Part shown: positions 13,714 to 25,940 of the stretch, piece by piece
Layout: the number at the start of each line of letters is the position of its first letter
How positions within the stretch are numbered: the stretch's first letter is position 1
Assembly (NCBI GenBank): GCA_016946835.1
Contig: JACVTC010000005.1
Coordinates: 1,655,001-1,719,000 of the forward strand
Source of the DNA: Neocallimastix lanati (nom. inval.)
Taxonomy: Eukaryota > Neocallimastigomycota > Neocallimastigomycetes > Neocallimastigales > Neocallimastigaceae
Reading direction: 5' to 3'
DNA length: 64,000 bases
Position numbers and translations under genes: made by a program
Notes under the pieces: model-generated
What the model was told of the DNA's origin: nothing
Seen by the model: the letters and a program-made list of their open reading frames with translations, nothing else
The model's database searches: none

Positions 13714-15871
13714 GTAATGGTAAATTAAAAAATATATATAATTAATTTATTATTATTATTAAATATTATTATATTTATTTTTTATAATTATAATTATATT
13801 AATATTTATATATATATATTTTTTCTAAAATTAATCATATATTATTTATATACATTTAATTTATATTTTTATTTTTCATATCTATATTTATAATTTCCAT
13901 ATATCATTATATATTGAATGTATAGTTAATGATATATTTGGTGATTTTGCCAATTTTCAAAATATTTTTTCATTTAAACAAAATAATAATTTAATGAATA
14001 CAAACAATAATAATAATATGAATGATACTACCATTAATAGTAGTAATAATAACTCCAATAATAATAAATCAAAACCTCAGGTAACTGGAGATAATAATAT
14101 CGATAATAGTAATAAAAAAAGTAATATAACAGAAAAAAATGAAAAAGTAAAAAGAAAAGAATCAAGTAGTAGTAAAGAAGATAATACTATAGATAAAAAG
14201 AAAATCAATACAACTAATATAAATGAAGAGGATAATGATCTATTTGGTGACTTTAACTCACATACTATCAGTGATGAAAATGATAATATATTTAATGATT
14301 TTACACCTGTTATTACTGATAAAACAAATAACACCTCAAATGAATTTTTCAATCCAGATTTTGCAGCATTTTCATCAGCATTTTCTACAACTGAAAATAA
14401 TAAGAATAATGATGAAAATATTAGTAGCATACCACCACCTCCTAAAGCAAATTCATTCACTTCATTAACGATCCCACCTACTATTAATCCACCATCAAAA
14501 GGTCCATCTCATATTATTGAATTTGATGCATTTAATCTTAGTACATCTTCATCTCCAATTCAACCTGTCAGTTATGATTTCTTTTCTAATTATAAACCTT
14601 CCTTAAGTACAAGCCCACATTTAAGTAATAAAAATTCATTTGATAGTGATTCAGATTCTAATACGGAATATGAAGAAGAATTACTTTTTAGTCCAATCAT
14701 GAATAATACTCATGATAATAAGGATGAAGACAAAAAAAGTAATAAAAATAATAATAAAAAAGAAAAGAATGATGAAAGCAAGGATAAAAGTAATAAAAAT
14801 GAAACAAAAAGTACTAGTAATAATATTGATAAGGATAATATTAACATTAATATCAATAATGATAAGGATAAGGATAAGGATAAGGATAAGGATGTGAATA
14901 AGGATAATACAAAGGAAATAAATGACAAGGATAAGAATACAGAAATAACAAGTCCCTCTACTATAAATAAACCATCAATGATAGTAACTACTACTGATGC
15001 TAATTTAATAGACGTTCAATCATTATCTATCTCATCAAAAGATACTCCAAAAGAAAAAGAAAAAGAAAAAGAAAATAATAAAATTCAGACGCCAATTAAA
15101 CTTAAAAACAGTGAAAGTATTAAAAATGATCATATTAGTAGTAGTGATGCTCGAATGAAATTAGACGATGGTAAAGAAGTCAATACTCAATCTACAATAG
15201 CCACTAGTACCACTAACAATGCCCCAAAAATTGAAAATCTATTAGATCTTCCACCAGATATTATCTTACATATTTTAACCTTTGTTTCATTAGAGGAACT
15301 TCCAACATTGGCCCAACTTTGTCGTCGTTTTAAACTTTTGGTATATAATGATATTATATATGAACCAAAAGTTCGACTTCTTGGTTTAGATTATATATCG
15401 ACGGATGAATGGATGGCTATAAATAAACCGGATACCCAAAAAAATAAGGAACAATATAAACTGATGGCATCAGAATTAAAAAATTCACCAGGAGGTAACT
15501 TCTTACCTAATTCAAATAGTCCCTTCTTTACCACAGGTTATTCTACTTCTGTAATAAAGATTAATGAATTAAATGATTATCTCCTTACCGGTAAAAAAAA
15601 TATCTTGAAATTAAATAATTTAAATGGTGCTGAGGATAATCTTTCAACCACAGCTAAAGATGGTAATCAAAATGGAAATGATAAGAAGAAAAAAGAAATG
15701 GATGACTTTAATATTTTTGCGAAGGATGATGAACCTTATAGAATTAGTCCAGATTTTAATATTTTTGCTAAAGAAGAAGAATATGAAGATAAGAATCAAA
15801 AATTATATAAAATGGGATCTAATAAAAGTGTTGATATTTTAAATATTGAGGATGATACCTATCAAAATCAA

Positions 15872-15931
<60 letters not shown>

Positions 15932-17380
15932 CAAGAAGAAGGAAAAGAAGGAAATGAATCAAAAAATGAAGATAAAGAGAATAATGAAGAAAAAATTGAA
16001 AAAACTACTAACAATTCATTAACCGTGAACACAAATAATGAGAACGAAAGAAAAGATGAAAATAAAGAGAAAGATAAAGAAGATAAAAAGAAAGAAATAG
16101 AGCTTACTCCGCAAGCAAAACTTCAAATGAGTTTTAAAAAGACTCCAAGAGAAGTTTTCAAAAAGGAATGTCAAGAATTACTTCCTTACTATCTCGATTT
16201 TAAGCATCCTATTCCTTATAAATATCTTATTTTTGAAGATTATTCCGATATCTGTGATATTGCAAAAGTTCTACGACGTTTAGTACAATTTAGTAAAGGA
16301 AAATTTGTGAGAGATTGGAAAATAATCCAAGATAATATCAATACTACAGTTAATGATTTTGAAGATTTACTTCAATCTGAATTTGAAGAAAATTATAATA
16401 ATGAAATAGATTTAGAAAATCTTTCAAATATTGCTAAAGCCTATCAAGAATTGAATGGGGGTGCCCCATTAGTTCAACTCTATCTTTCAAAATGTCAATT
16501 ATTCTTTGATCCAAAATTCAATACTTCTTCTATAGCCATATATAAAAGTAATATGTCAGATCCATCACTTTCTTCAAATAATTTAACCTCCGAAGTTATT
16601 GCCTTAGGTGCCGATGAAAGTATACCGGAACCGGTCTCTCCATTAGATGAAGGTAATGATTTAATTGTTCAATATACTTCCTTTATTAATCGTTTAATTT
16701 CAGTTCTTCGTGATCAATTCTATCAAATAAAGGCCATTTTCCCTTATGAATCTGATGCTTTATACCTTTTCCTTCAAAAAGTAATTGAAGATATTATTTC
16801 GGATTATTTAAATTCTACAATGGAGCACGCTCGTCGTTTAGATTCTTCCATCTATTTGTCACTTCTTTCCACTTTTGTTACGACCACCATGAATATTGTA
16901 GAAGTTATTGGTAATTGGGATAAAGAGTATGAAAAGGAGCATCCACATGAAGGATCAAAATTTTCTAGTCAAGCTATCTTTGGTGAATTACAATCAATAA
17001 TGGAACCTTATACGCAATTTTATGTTCAAGATGAAGTCAAAATCCTTGAAAAACAATATAAAGAAGAAATAGATAACTGGAAAGAAGAAGTAAGTTTTTA
17101 TTTATTTATTTATATATTTATTTATTTATTTATATATATATATTTATTTTAATATATTTTGTTATATTCTATTCTATTCAATTTTATTTTATTTTATTTT
17201 ATTTTATTTTATTTTACTTTATTTTATTTTTATTAATATTTTACTCTTTTTTATTCACTATTTATTATATTATATTATATTATATTATATTATATTATGT
17301 ATTATTTTCTTTTTCAATATTAATAATCTATCATCTTATTTATCTAATTATATATTTAATTATATTATTATATATTTTAA

Positions 17381-17412
<32 letters not shown>

Positions 17413-19732
17413 AATTTTATTTCAAAAAAAAAAAAAAAAAAAATAAAAAATAAATAAATAAATAACAACAATGATAATAATAGAGAGAAAATAGAAAGAA
17501 GGCAAATACTGGTTTCTTAGATGGTGATGTAGAATCCTATAAGAGAAATGTTATGAAAACATTCAAGAGTGTTCTTTTAGCCCCAGCAGTAATGACAAAA
17601 AATTTAATGGGTAAAAATAAGAAGACAGAAGCAAGCAAGGAAACGAAAACTCATTTAGATGATAATGCTATGACTGATTCTCTTTCTTTAGAATTATCTT
17701 TAAGTTTAATTCATATGAATAAGGAGGCCTTAAAACGTTGTCAAATGATTATGGAAATCATGAATGAAGATGTGTAAATATTTTAATATTCATTTATATA
17801 TTTATTTATTTTTTATTTAATTATGTATATATATAATTAAAATATATATATTTATATGTATATTTCTCAATATTTAATTATATTTAATTATATTATTTAT
17901 TATTTATTTATTTTTTTATTTATTTTTTTATTTATTTTTTATTATATTATATATAGTGGTAAATGTGCAGAAAAATTGTTTATTGTATTGATTAAATATC
18001 TTGATACTGAACATATTGCTCCATCATTCCAATTGTAAGTCATATACTTTCATAACATTTTTTTTTTCTTTAGAAAAATAGTAAATAAATAAGTTAATAA
18101 ATATAATCTTATTGTTAATAAAAAAAAATTTTTTTTTTTTTTTTCATTCTTATTTATTTTATTTTAAATGATAAAAACAGAGCTGTAAAACATTTATCTA
18201 CTAATGAAAACCATGGAACCCAAAATATTATTAATTCTTTAGTTACCTTCTTTGAATTGATACATATTGCTGATTTAATTCAACAAATGGTTCATGTTTA
18301 TTATATGGAAGATATTGTAAGTAGTTATAAAATTTTAATCTAAATTAATTATAGATATCAATTTAAATTATAAAATATTTATTAATTCTATTATATTTTA
18401 TTATATTTTATTATTTTTTATTATATTTTATTATATTATATTATATTTTATTTATTTATTTATTTTTAATATATAAATAAGGCTAAATATGTTGATGAAA
18501 ATGACTTTATGTCAGATATTATAGTGGAGAAGAAACAATTTGAAAGACATTTAGATGATTTAGTAGCTCAAGGTATGGATAAATCTATTCAAGTTCTTAT
18601 TGATAATATAGAATATACTTTAATTAATGAATTACCGTTGGATGCCTACAATATTAAGTCTGAAAAACAAGTGATGGATCTTAAACCTACTAAGGTAATT
18701 ATAATATTTAATTAATAACTACAATTAAAGCTAGATAAAAAATAAATAATAAACAATAAAATTAGGATAGAATAAAATAAAAAAAACTTTTAAAACTTAT
18801 AAAAATAATAACAATAATAATTAAAACAATATATATATAATTAAATAAATAATAACAATTAAAATATAATTAATATTTTTATTAACACTAATTTTATTAT
18901 ATAATTTTTTTTGTTTCTTTTTCAAAAAAAAAAAAAAAAAAAAATAGGCTTGCCTTAGAGTAGTAGAATTTTTAAGTTATCATTCCAAAATGATTATTGG
19001 TGTAACTGATAAAAACACAATTAATGTATTATATGAAGAAATTAGTATTAGATTATTCAAGTAAGTTATTAATTCCAATTAACATAAATAATACTACTAC
19101 TAATACTAATAATAATAATAATAATAATAAATAATAATAAATATAATACTAATCTTGAAAATAATATAATATTAACATTATTAAAATTATAATAGTATTT
19201 TTGTTAAAAATTTAAAAAGAATGCAAATTAACCTTCTTGGAGCTTCTCAACTTATATGGTAATTTAAACTTCATATATATTATATTATTGTTAATTAAAA
19301 TAAAAAAATAAAATATATTTATATTTATATTTATATTTATAATTACAAAATTATTATAAATAAATATAGATTAAGTAATATAGATTATTAACATTTTTTT
19401 TTTTCCTTTTTTTTTTTATATTGATTTAAAATAAAATTTATTTATAACTAAAATAATTTAAAAATAAATGAATATATAGTGATTTAAATCAATACTGTGT
19501 TTGGGCTAGAACATTACGTAATCCAGGAACAACAAAAATCTTTTCAGTATTAAAAGAAGTTGGTAATTTATTTATTGTTGATACAGCTCAAGATCTAAAG
19601 AGAATTGTATTAGATACCGATAGATACGGTGGCTATTTAAGAAGAGATGATATTGATGAATTATTAAAATGTCGTACAGATTATAAAGATATTCAACATA
19701 TTATTGAAACTAAAGATTGTATCATTCAATAA
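12829..19732 (+). CDS. RCY1: recyclin-1/Pof6-like F-box and Sec10-domain protein, 10 exons
   Basis: Fungal recyclin: an F-box protein linking SCF/Skp1 to endosome-to-plasma-membrane recycling, with a C-terminal exocyst-Sec10-like helical domain. Phase-consistent exons: 12829-13375, 13606-13719, 13926-17089, 17499-17773, 17957-18034, 18181-18316, 18482-18694, 18948-19060, 19196-19258, 19480-19732 (1651 aa). The exon 4 acceptor could be 3 nt later. Residues ~1-640 are Asn/Ser/Lys/Asp-rich and disordered, with repeated (N)D-[IL]-F-G-D-F motifs near residues 74, 222, 323 and 340. The F-box is at ~655-700 ('LLDLPPDIILHILTFVSLEE'). Two 'FNIFAK' acidic repeats follow near 815 and 830, then a 22-Asn run. 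From ~943 to the end lies the Sec10-like part, with 'AKVLRRLVQFSKGKFVRDW', 'INRLISVLRDQFYQIKAIFP' and the conserved tail 'GYLRRDDIDELLKCRTDY'. Yeast and fission-yeast relatives are ~840-870 aa, so this N-terminus is unusually long. The symbol is by family, not proven orthology. Confidence 0.9.
15871..15930 (+). repeat. (AAT)n coding repeat, ~22 Asn
   Basis: An AAT trinucleotide run inside exon 3 of the recyclin-like gene encodes about 22 consecutive Asn. It stays in frame, and a shorter AAT run lies in exon 2 (13676-13712). Such runs are prone to slippage, so the copy number is probably polymorphic. Confidence 0.9.
17090..17498 (+). other. intron 3 of the recyclin-like gene
   Basis: A 409-nt intron starting GTAAGT and ending AAAG. 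It contains (TTTA)n, (TTTTA)n and (TATAT)n repeats and a pyrimidine tract before the acceptor. Intron length plus low complexity makes this the likeliest place for automatic predictors to break the gene. Confidence 0.8.
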
Positions 19733-20121
19733 GTTTTATACATATATATATAAAGATAATAGCAATATTATTATTGTTGTTATTACTAATTTAATTGATA
19801 AATAGAATATAATAATTAAAAATCAAATTAAAAAAAAAAAATAATAATAATAATAATAGTAATACCAAAATAAATAAATAATAAAAGTAATGATAATAAT
19901 AATAATAATAATATTAATAATTATAATAATTCAAATAATAATTCAAATAATATATCATTAACGAAAAAAAAAAAAAAAAAAAAAAAAAGTATTAAAAAAA
20001 ATTGATATTAATACTAAGATTAAAATAACGATAATATTTCATATTTTCAAAAATTTAAAAAAAATACTAATTTATTATCATTATATTATAATAATGTTTT
20101 TAATATAATGCTTATTTTTAT

Positions 20122-20158
<37 letters not shown>

Positions 20159-20166
20159 ATAGAACT

Positions 20167-20213
<47 letters not shown>

Positions 20214-20638
20214 ACATATTTTTATTTTATTCTATATCAATATTTATATAATCTTTGTTAAAATATATATATATATATTATATATGTTGTGGGATAGTGT
20301 TTTTTATATATATATATATATATATATAAATTTTAATGATAATCATTCATACTATTTTTACTATTTTTTCATAATGTTTATTTTTTTTTTATACTATTTT
20401 TACTATTTTTTCATAATGTTTATTTTTTTTTTCTTTTTTTCTTTTTATATATCAACTTTTATATAAAAATAATTAACTAATTAAATAATTAAATAAATAA
20501 TTAATTATGAAAAAAAAAAAAAAAAAAAAAAAAAAATACTCATTAACAAAATTTAATAATTTTTTTTTAAAACGAAATTTTTTCTACCTTAAAAGAATAA
20601 ATAAATAAAATAAAATAAAAAATTAAAAATAAAAATAG

Positions 20639-20669
<31 letters not shown>

Positions 20670-20802
20670 TTTTTTTTTTCTTATTACAATTAATGATCTT
20701 TATCTTAATATCTTAATATGTCCTCCCATCAAAAAAAAAAAAAAAAAATTATAAATTTACATCTTTAAAAAATTTTTATGAATTACTTGTTCATATATTA
20801 AA

Positions 20803-20838
<36 letters not shown>

Positions 20839-20999
20839 GCGACAATTATTGCAAACTTTAAACTTTATTTATTTATTCATATATTAATTACATGAATTTT
20901 TTGTCCACTAAGAATATAATAATATTATAAATAGTAATGTGAAATAAAAAGTAATATTCAAAATCATGGATATAAATAAATTCAGAAAAAAGTTCATAT
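19733..20999. other. gene-free 3' region of the recyclin-like gene
   Basis: (AAT)n, (AAATA)n and several A or T runs of more than 30 bases (for example 20171-20210), plus a 42-bp tandem duplication. No coding island is present. Confidence 0.6.
20349..20432. repeat. 42-bp tandem duplication
   Basis: Two adjacent, almost identical copies (20349-20390 and 20391-20432) of a unit starting ATACTATTTTTACTATTTTT and containing CATAATGTTTA before a T run. Confidence 0.85.
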
Positions 21000-22115
21000 G
21001 CAACAAACCTCGATTCTAAATAAGACTTCTGTTTAAAGGGAATTCCTATTCCGGATATGGTTTTGCATTGACTATCTAAAAGAAATTATGGTTCTTCTCC
21101 TCCAGAGGTAATCACCTTGTTAGCCTGTCTTACTGTACCTGTATTTTCAGCGTTGACCCACCATAATAAATAAATAATATATAATAAAATAGTTATTTAT
21201 TTATTTTATCTATTAATTTTTTAATTTAAAATAAATAAAAAATAAAAAAAAAAAAAAATTAAAATTGATTTCTTGGTTTTATAATAATCTCTTTTTTGCT
21301 CATTATGATATTGAAGTACCACTCCTAAGGATAATTCTAATCAAGAGGTTACTTATTCCACTCATCAATGTAGGATTGAAGATTTTGCCAAAAAATTGTA
21401 ACTAAAAGAATTTCGGACGATATGCTTTTTTCTCATGAAATTATTAGACCAGAAAAGTTTGATTTTAGAAATAAAGAAGAATGTATTGGTTTATTTGCTT
21501 TCATTTGTGAAATTTTCCAAATAGGAAAGTTTAATGATCAATTTATCTTTCTTGCTCTTCTTGATCTGTAAAAAAAAAAAAAAAAAAGCTTATGATTCCG
21601 TTCCAATGTATTAAGTACTTACACAAAACTTAGTAATAATAGTATTCGTGGTAAATGCCTTTGATCTATACCTTACTTCAAAAGCTTAATATTGCTAAGA
21701 TGAATAGTAAAATAAATTATACGGTTAACTCTTTTTTTAGATTTTTAACCAAAAGGAATGTTAACTTTCTACTTTACAACTCATATTCTAGTTTCTTTTG
21801 TCCTTAGTTTAGTTCTTTACTATACACATTGACCAGGATCTAATAAAAAGAACACTGAAAAAAAGCTCAAACTGTCTTCAATTAAGGCTTGTCTTGAAGT
21901 TATAGATTTAAAAATAAGACTTTCACTATCATTATATATAGTATGATAAAGGAACAAGTACCTTGATCAATTTGTATACCAATAGACCTGCCGTTGTCAA
22001 GAGCGTCCACGTCGAAACGATAAGGCAAAGAAGAAACTCTAATACAGATTCGAATGATAATTTTTATCCACAGAGTTGTCATCGATGAATGGGAAGAGAT
22101 AGCGAAACTCATAAC
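21000..22115 (+). mobile_element. degenerate LINE (non-LTR) retrotransposon, reverse-transcriptase region
   Basis: A patch of visibly higher GC with heavily interrupted coding sequence. Read across frameshifts, 21290-21640 matches the order of a LINE reverse transcriptase N-terminal half. A 'YSTHQCRIEDFAKKL' then 'VTKRISDDMLFSHEIIRPEK' segment corresponds to the finger region. 'FDFRNKEECIGLFAFICEIF' corresponds to the eQ-x-GFR motif, and 'FLALLDL' followed by 'KKAYDSVP' is the D-x-K-K-A-Y-D-S-V block that carries the first catalytic Asp. 'IRGKCL' follows at the expected distance. A run of A separates 'LLDL' from 'KAYDSVP' and breaks the frame. Upstream, 21075-21170 reads 'GSSPPEVITLLA', similar to the pre-RT segment. 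No F/YADD catalytic motif is recognisable. The downstream part (21630-22115) recurs at 51340-51740 and in part at 30030-30150. Confidence 0.65.
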
Positions 22116-22487
22116 ATAGTTTTTTATTTAATATTGATGTAAAAAATTTTCAAAAATTTTATTTTCATGTATTTTTTTAATAAATATTATTAAAGTTTAT
22201 TCCTATTATTGTGCTTTATTTTTTATTTAAATAAAATCATTAATAATCATTAATCATATATAAAGATATAATTCACTTAAAATTTCAATTATTAAAACTA
22301 TATGTATTATTAACATATATTTATGTATTTAATTAATAAATTATTAATGATTATCTTGTTAATGTTAATCAATTAAAAAAAAAAAAATAAGGAAAAACTA
22401 TCCTCTAGAAAGTTATATTAAATTCTCAATAAAAAAATTAATACAAATATTAATTAGATTTACATTAATTCTTATGTTAATTATCCT
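22116..22487. other. AT-rich spacer
   Basis: No feature is visible between the LINE relic and the heptamer array. Confidence 0.5.
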
Positions 22488-22771
22488 TAATAATAAATAA
22501 TAAATAATAAATAATAAATAATAAATAATAAATAATAAATAATAAATAATAAATAATAAATAATAAATAATAAATAATAAATAATAAATAATAAATAATA
22601 AATAATAAATAATAAACAATAAATAATAAATAATAAATAATAAATAATAAACAATAAATAATAAATATTAAATATTAAATATTAAATATTAAATATTAAA
22701 TATTAAATGTTCAATAATTAAATAATAAATAATAATAAATAATAAATAATAAATAATAAAATAATTAATAA
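22488..22771. repeat. (AATAAAT)n array with the same cassette as at 11.4 kb
   Basis: About 24 AATAAAT heptamers (22488-22663) pass into a short AAATATT heptamer run (22664-22700). Then comes the cassette AAATGTTCAATAATTAAATA at about 22702-22721, followed by more AATAAAT units. The cassette and its orientation match the locus at 11404-11594. Confidence 0.8.
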
Positions 22772-25700
22772 TAATTGAATAATAAACAATACATATATTC
22801 TTTTTAAAACCTAAAAAAAAAATTTTTTTTTTTGATATATTTATGTACGTTAAAATAATAGATTTTGTACCGTTAATTGTATTATCCAAACATTATTAAA
22901 CTAATAAAATTTATAATTAAATCTTGATTATAAATATTTATTTATTTATTAATTTATTCATTTATTCATTTTAATTACCTCACCAAGATTTATTATCACG
23001 TGAATTATAATTAATGATCCACTGAATTAACTTTAAATAATATTAAATTATTTTTCATCCTAAATTACTACTTTTGTTTTATATAATGTTGTACGTTTTG
23101 TTCTCTCCTGACTTAATGCTAATTCTTATTAAATTATTTCTGTTTTAAAAAATAGATTTTTTATATTTATATTTATATTTATATCTATATATATTGAAAT
23201 ACTTCATAGTTCATAATATTTAAAAAATATGTATAATAAATAAGGGAAGAACAAAAGACTAAATTTGCATAAAATATTATTTAGTATTTAATATTATAAA
23301 TAAAATTTAAATAACATAATATCTATTAATACTAATTAATTTATATTTATTTGGTTTCATTTATTTATTATTCTTTATTATATTTACTATTTATTTATAA
23401 TTAAATATATATTAATTTATTATTTTTATTATATAACATTAATTAATAGATAAGTAAATAAATTATTCAATCTTTTTTTTTTTTAATTATGAAATAATAG
23501 AATTTAAATAAAATAGAATATTAGAACATTATTATATAAATTATGTATATATTAAAAGTTTAATACAAATAATAGTAATCATTTAGTATTAAGTTATCTT
23601 ATAAATAAATTATTTATAAATATTATTTAGATTATTTATTATCTATTACTTATTATTTATTTATTTATTTATTTATTATTATAGTATATCATCATTCCTG
23701 AAAATTATTTATTAAAAGGGAAAAAAGAAAAAAGAATTGTATGACAATTCAATATATTTCAATATATTTCATACTTATATTGAAAATAAAAAAAAATCAT
23801 TAATGATAATAAATAATTTATATTAAATATAATTATCTGTGATTAAAACCTTAATAATTATAATTTTAAAAGTTTATTTTACTTTTAATATCATTGTTTT
23901 AGATTTGTTATATATAAAATTAATTTAACCTTTTTGTTATTATTATATTAATTTAATAAAAGTGATTGGATTATTTAAATTAAATAATAAATAAAAAGAA
24001 AAACTATCATTAAATATAATTGATAATATATTACCTTTACTATAATAACATATATTATCTATTAAATTTGTTTTATTTAAACAAAAAAAAGAAAAAATAA
24101 TACATTAAAGAAAAAGTTTTTTTTTTTATATATTTATAATTTTATTATATAATAAAGTTTATTAATATTTATAAATTAAATGATATCAAAAGATTAACAT
24201 AAAAAATAATATATTGAAAATATATATTAATTAAATAGAATTTATATTCAGTTAATCATTTTAGAGATTATATATAAAACTATATATGTTATATATGTAG
24301 TATATATTACTTTTTAATACTATGACTTCTTTTCTTTTTTTATTATGTAATTTATTTAGTTTTAAGAAGTGGTATTGTCCTCATAATATTTAAAAAAAAA
24401 ACATTAATATGTATTTATGGATGAAAAACAATACAAATTAAAATATAGAAAATGTGGCTTGTGTATAATGTTTTAACCACTTAGTTAGTATTTGTAGTAG
24501 TACAACAATTCCTAAAAGTTAAATATATAATATTTGCCAAAAAAACATTCAATATATTTTTATTAATTAATAATTAATGTTTTAAAAAAACAAATATATA
24601 ATGTTTTTCAAAATATTTTAAAATACTAATTATTATATATATAAAGATTTAAATATAACAAAATTTAAATTAAAAATATTTATAATAATAAGTAAAATAA
24701 TTTATTGAAAAAAAATTTTTTTTTCTTTTCTTTAAAAAAGAAGTATAAATAAAAAATAAAATAAATAAATAAAGAAAATAAAGATTAATTTATTGATAAT
24801 TGTTAATTTATTTAAATTCTTTTTTTTTTTCTTTCTTTCTTTATTTATAAATAATTAGTGTCAAATGTTTTTTAATAGTTAATTACAACAATAATTAAAG
24901 AAGAATAAAAGAAAGATATTTAAGTAATATAGAGAAAGTAAAAATAATAGAGAAAAAAAAACAATCTATTTTCTTTAAAATCAAGTTAAAAAATTATGAA
25001 TTTTTTTTTTATTGAATAAAAAAATAATACAAAAAATATATAAATATATATATGAAATATTATTATTATTATTTTTTTTTTTTTTTATGAATAATAATAT
25101 TAAAAATATGCATTTAAGAAGTATAGATGAAATTATTTTTTCTTTAAAGAAAAATTAAGAAGTTCTAATTTATTATTAAACAAAACAAAACAAAACAAAA
25201 AAAAAAAAAAAAAAAAGTATAATAATATTAATATAGAATATTAAATCAAAATAATAAATCTAAAAAAGTAATAATAATTAATTAGTATATTAAAATATAT
25301 ATCAAATAATTTAAAGAAATTAATTATCGTTTTATTAAGAACAAATACATTAGTTTACCTGTTATTTTTTATCAACATTGAATCAAAAACATTAATATAT
25401 TATCCTAAACAATTAAATTGAAATAAAAAAAAAATTAAATTAATAATTGTAAATATTATATTTATAAATATAATTTTTAAATAAGCGTTATTTTTTTGAA
25501 ATAAACATAAAAAACAATAAATAAAAAGAAAAATAATAAATCTTAGTATTAAAGTTTACACAAAAAATTTTTTTTTATTGTTTACTTTTTAAAAATCGTA
25601 TTAAACAACATAATATTTCAATTATTTACTTTTATTTAAGTTAATTTATAAAAAAAAATACCACAAAAATAATAAAATTATTATTAGTAAAAAAAAAAGA

Positions 25701-25940
25701 AATAATACAATAAGCTTTTTTTTAGCGTGTTAAACTAATAATAATTTTTTATTCTAACTTAATTTTTAACAAAAATTTTAAGTTATTTACATAAAAATTT
25801 TAGTATATCTTATTTATTTTTAATTATAGAAAGAAAAGAATTTAATATTTTAATCATAATAAACAAACTTTTAAAAGCAAAATTTTAATAATAAAAATCA
25901 CAATCAATCATTTATTTTTATTAAATAATTATAATACAAG
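22772..25940. other. gene-free spacer upstream of the coiled-coil gene
   Basis: About 3.2 kb without a coding island, RNA gene or recognisable element. It holds (TTTA)n at 22940-22970 and 23650-23680 and many A/T runs. The final ~200 bp before 25941 is the likely promoter and leader; no specific site can be supported. Confidence 0.6.

Noticed and set aside
14077-14928. Minus-strand and shifted frames inside the recyclin-like exon 3
   Set aside because: They arise from low-complexity Asn/Lys/Asp codons read in other frames.
21420-21570. Possible eIF4G-type MIF4G helix ('IGLFAFICEIFQIGKF')
   Set aside because: The following 'LLDL' and 'KKAYDSVP' block fits a LINE reverse transcriptase much better in order and spacing.
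21900-22112. 70-codon minus-strand frame in the LINE-family repeat
   Set aside because: Comparison of the three copies shows that the opposite strand keeps the shared protein-like string; this frame is antisense.
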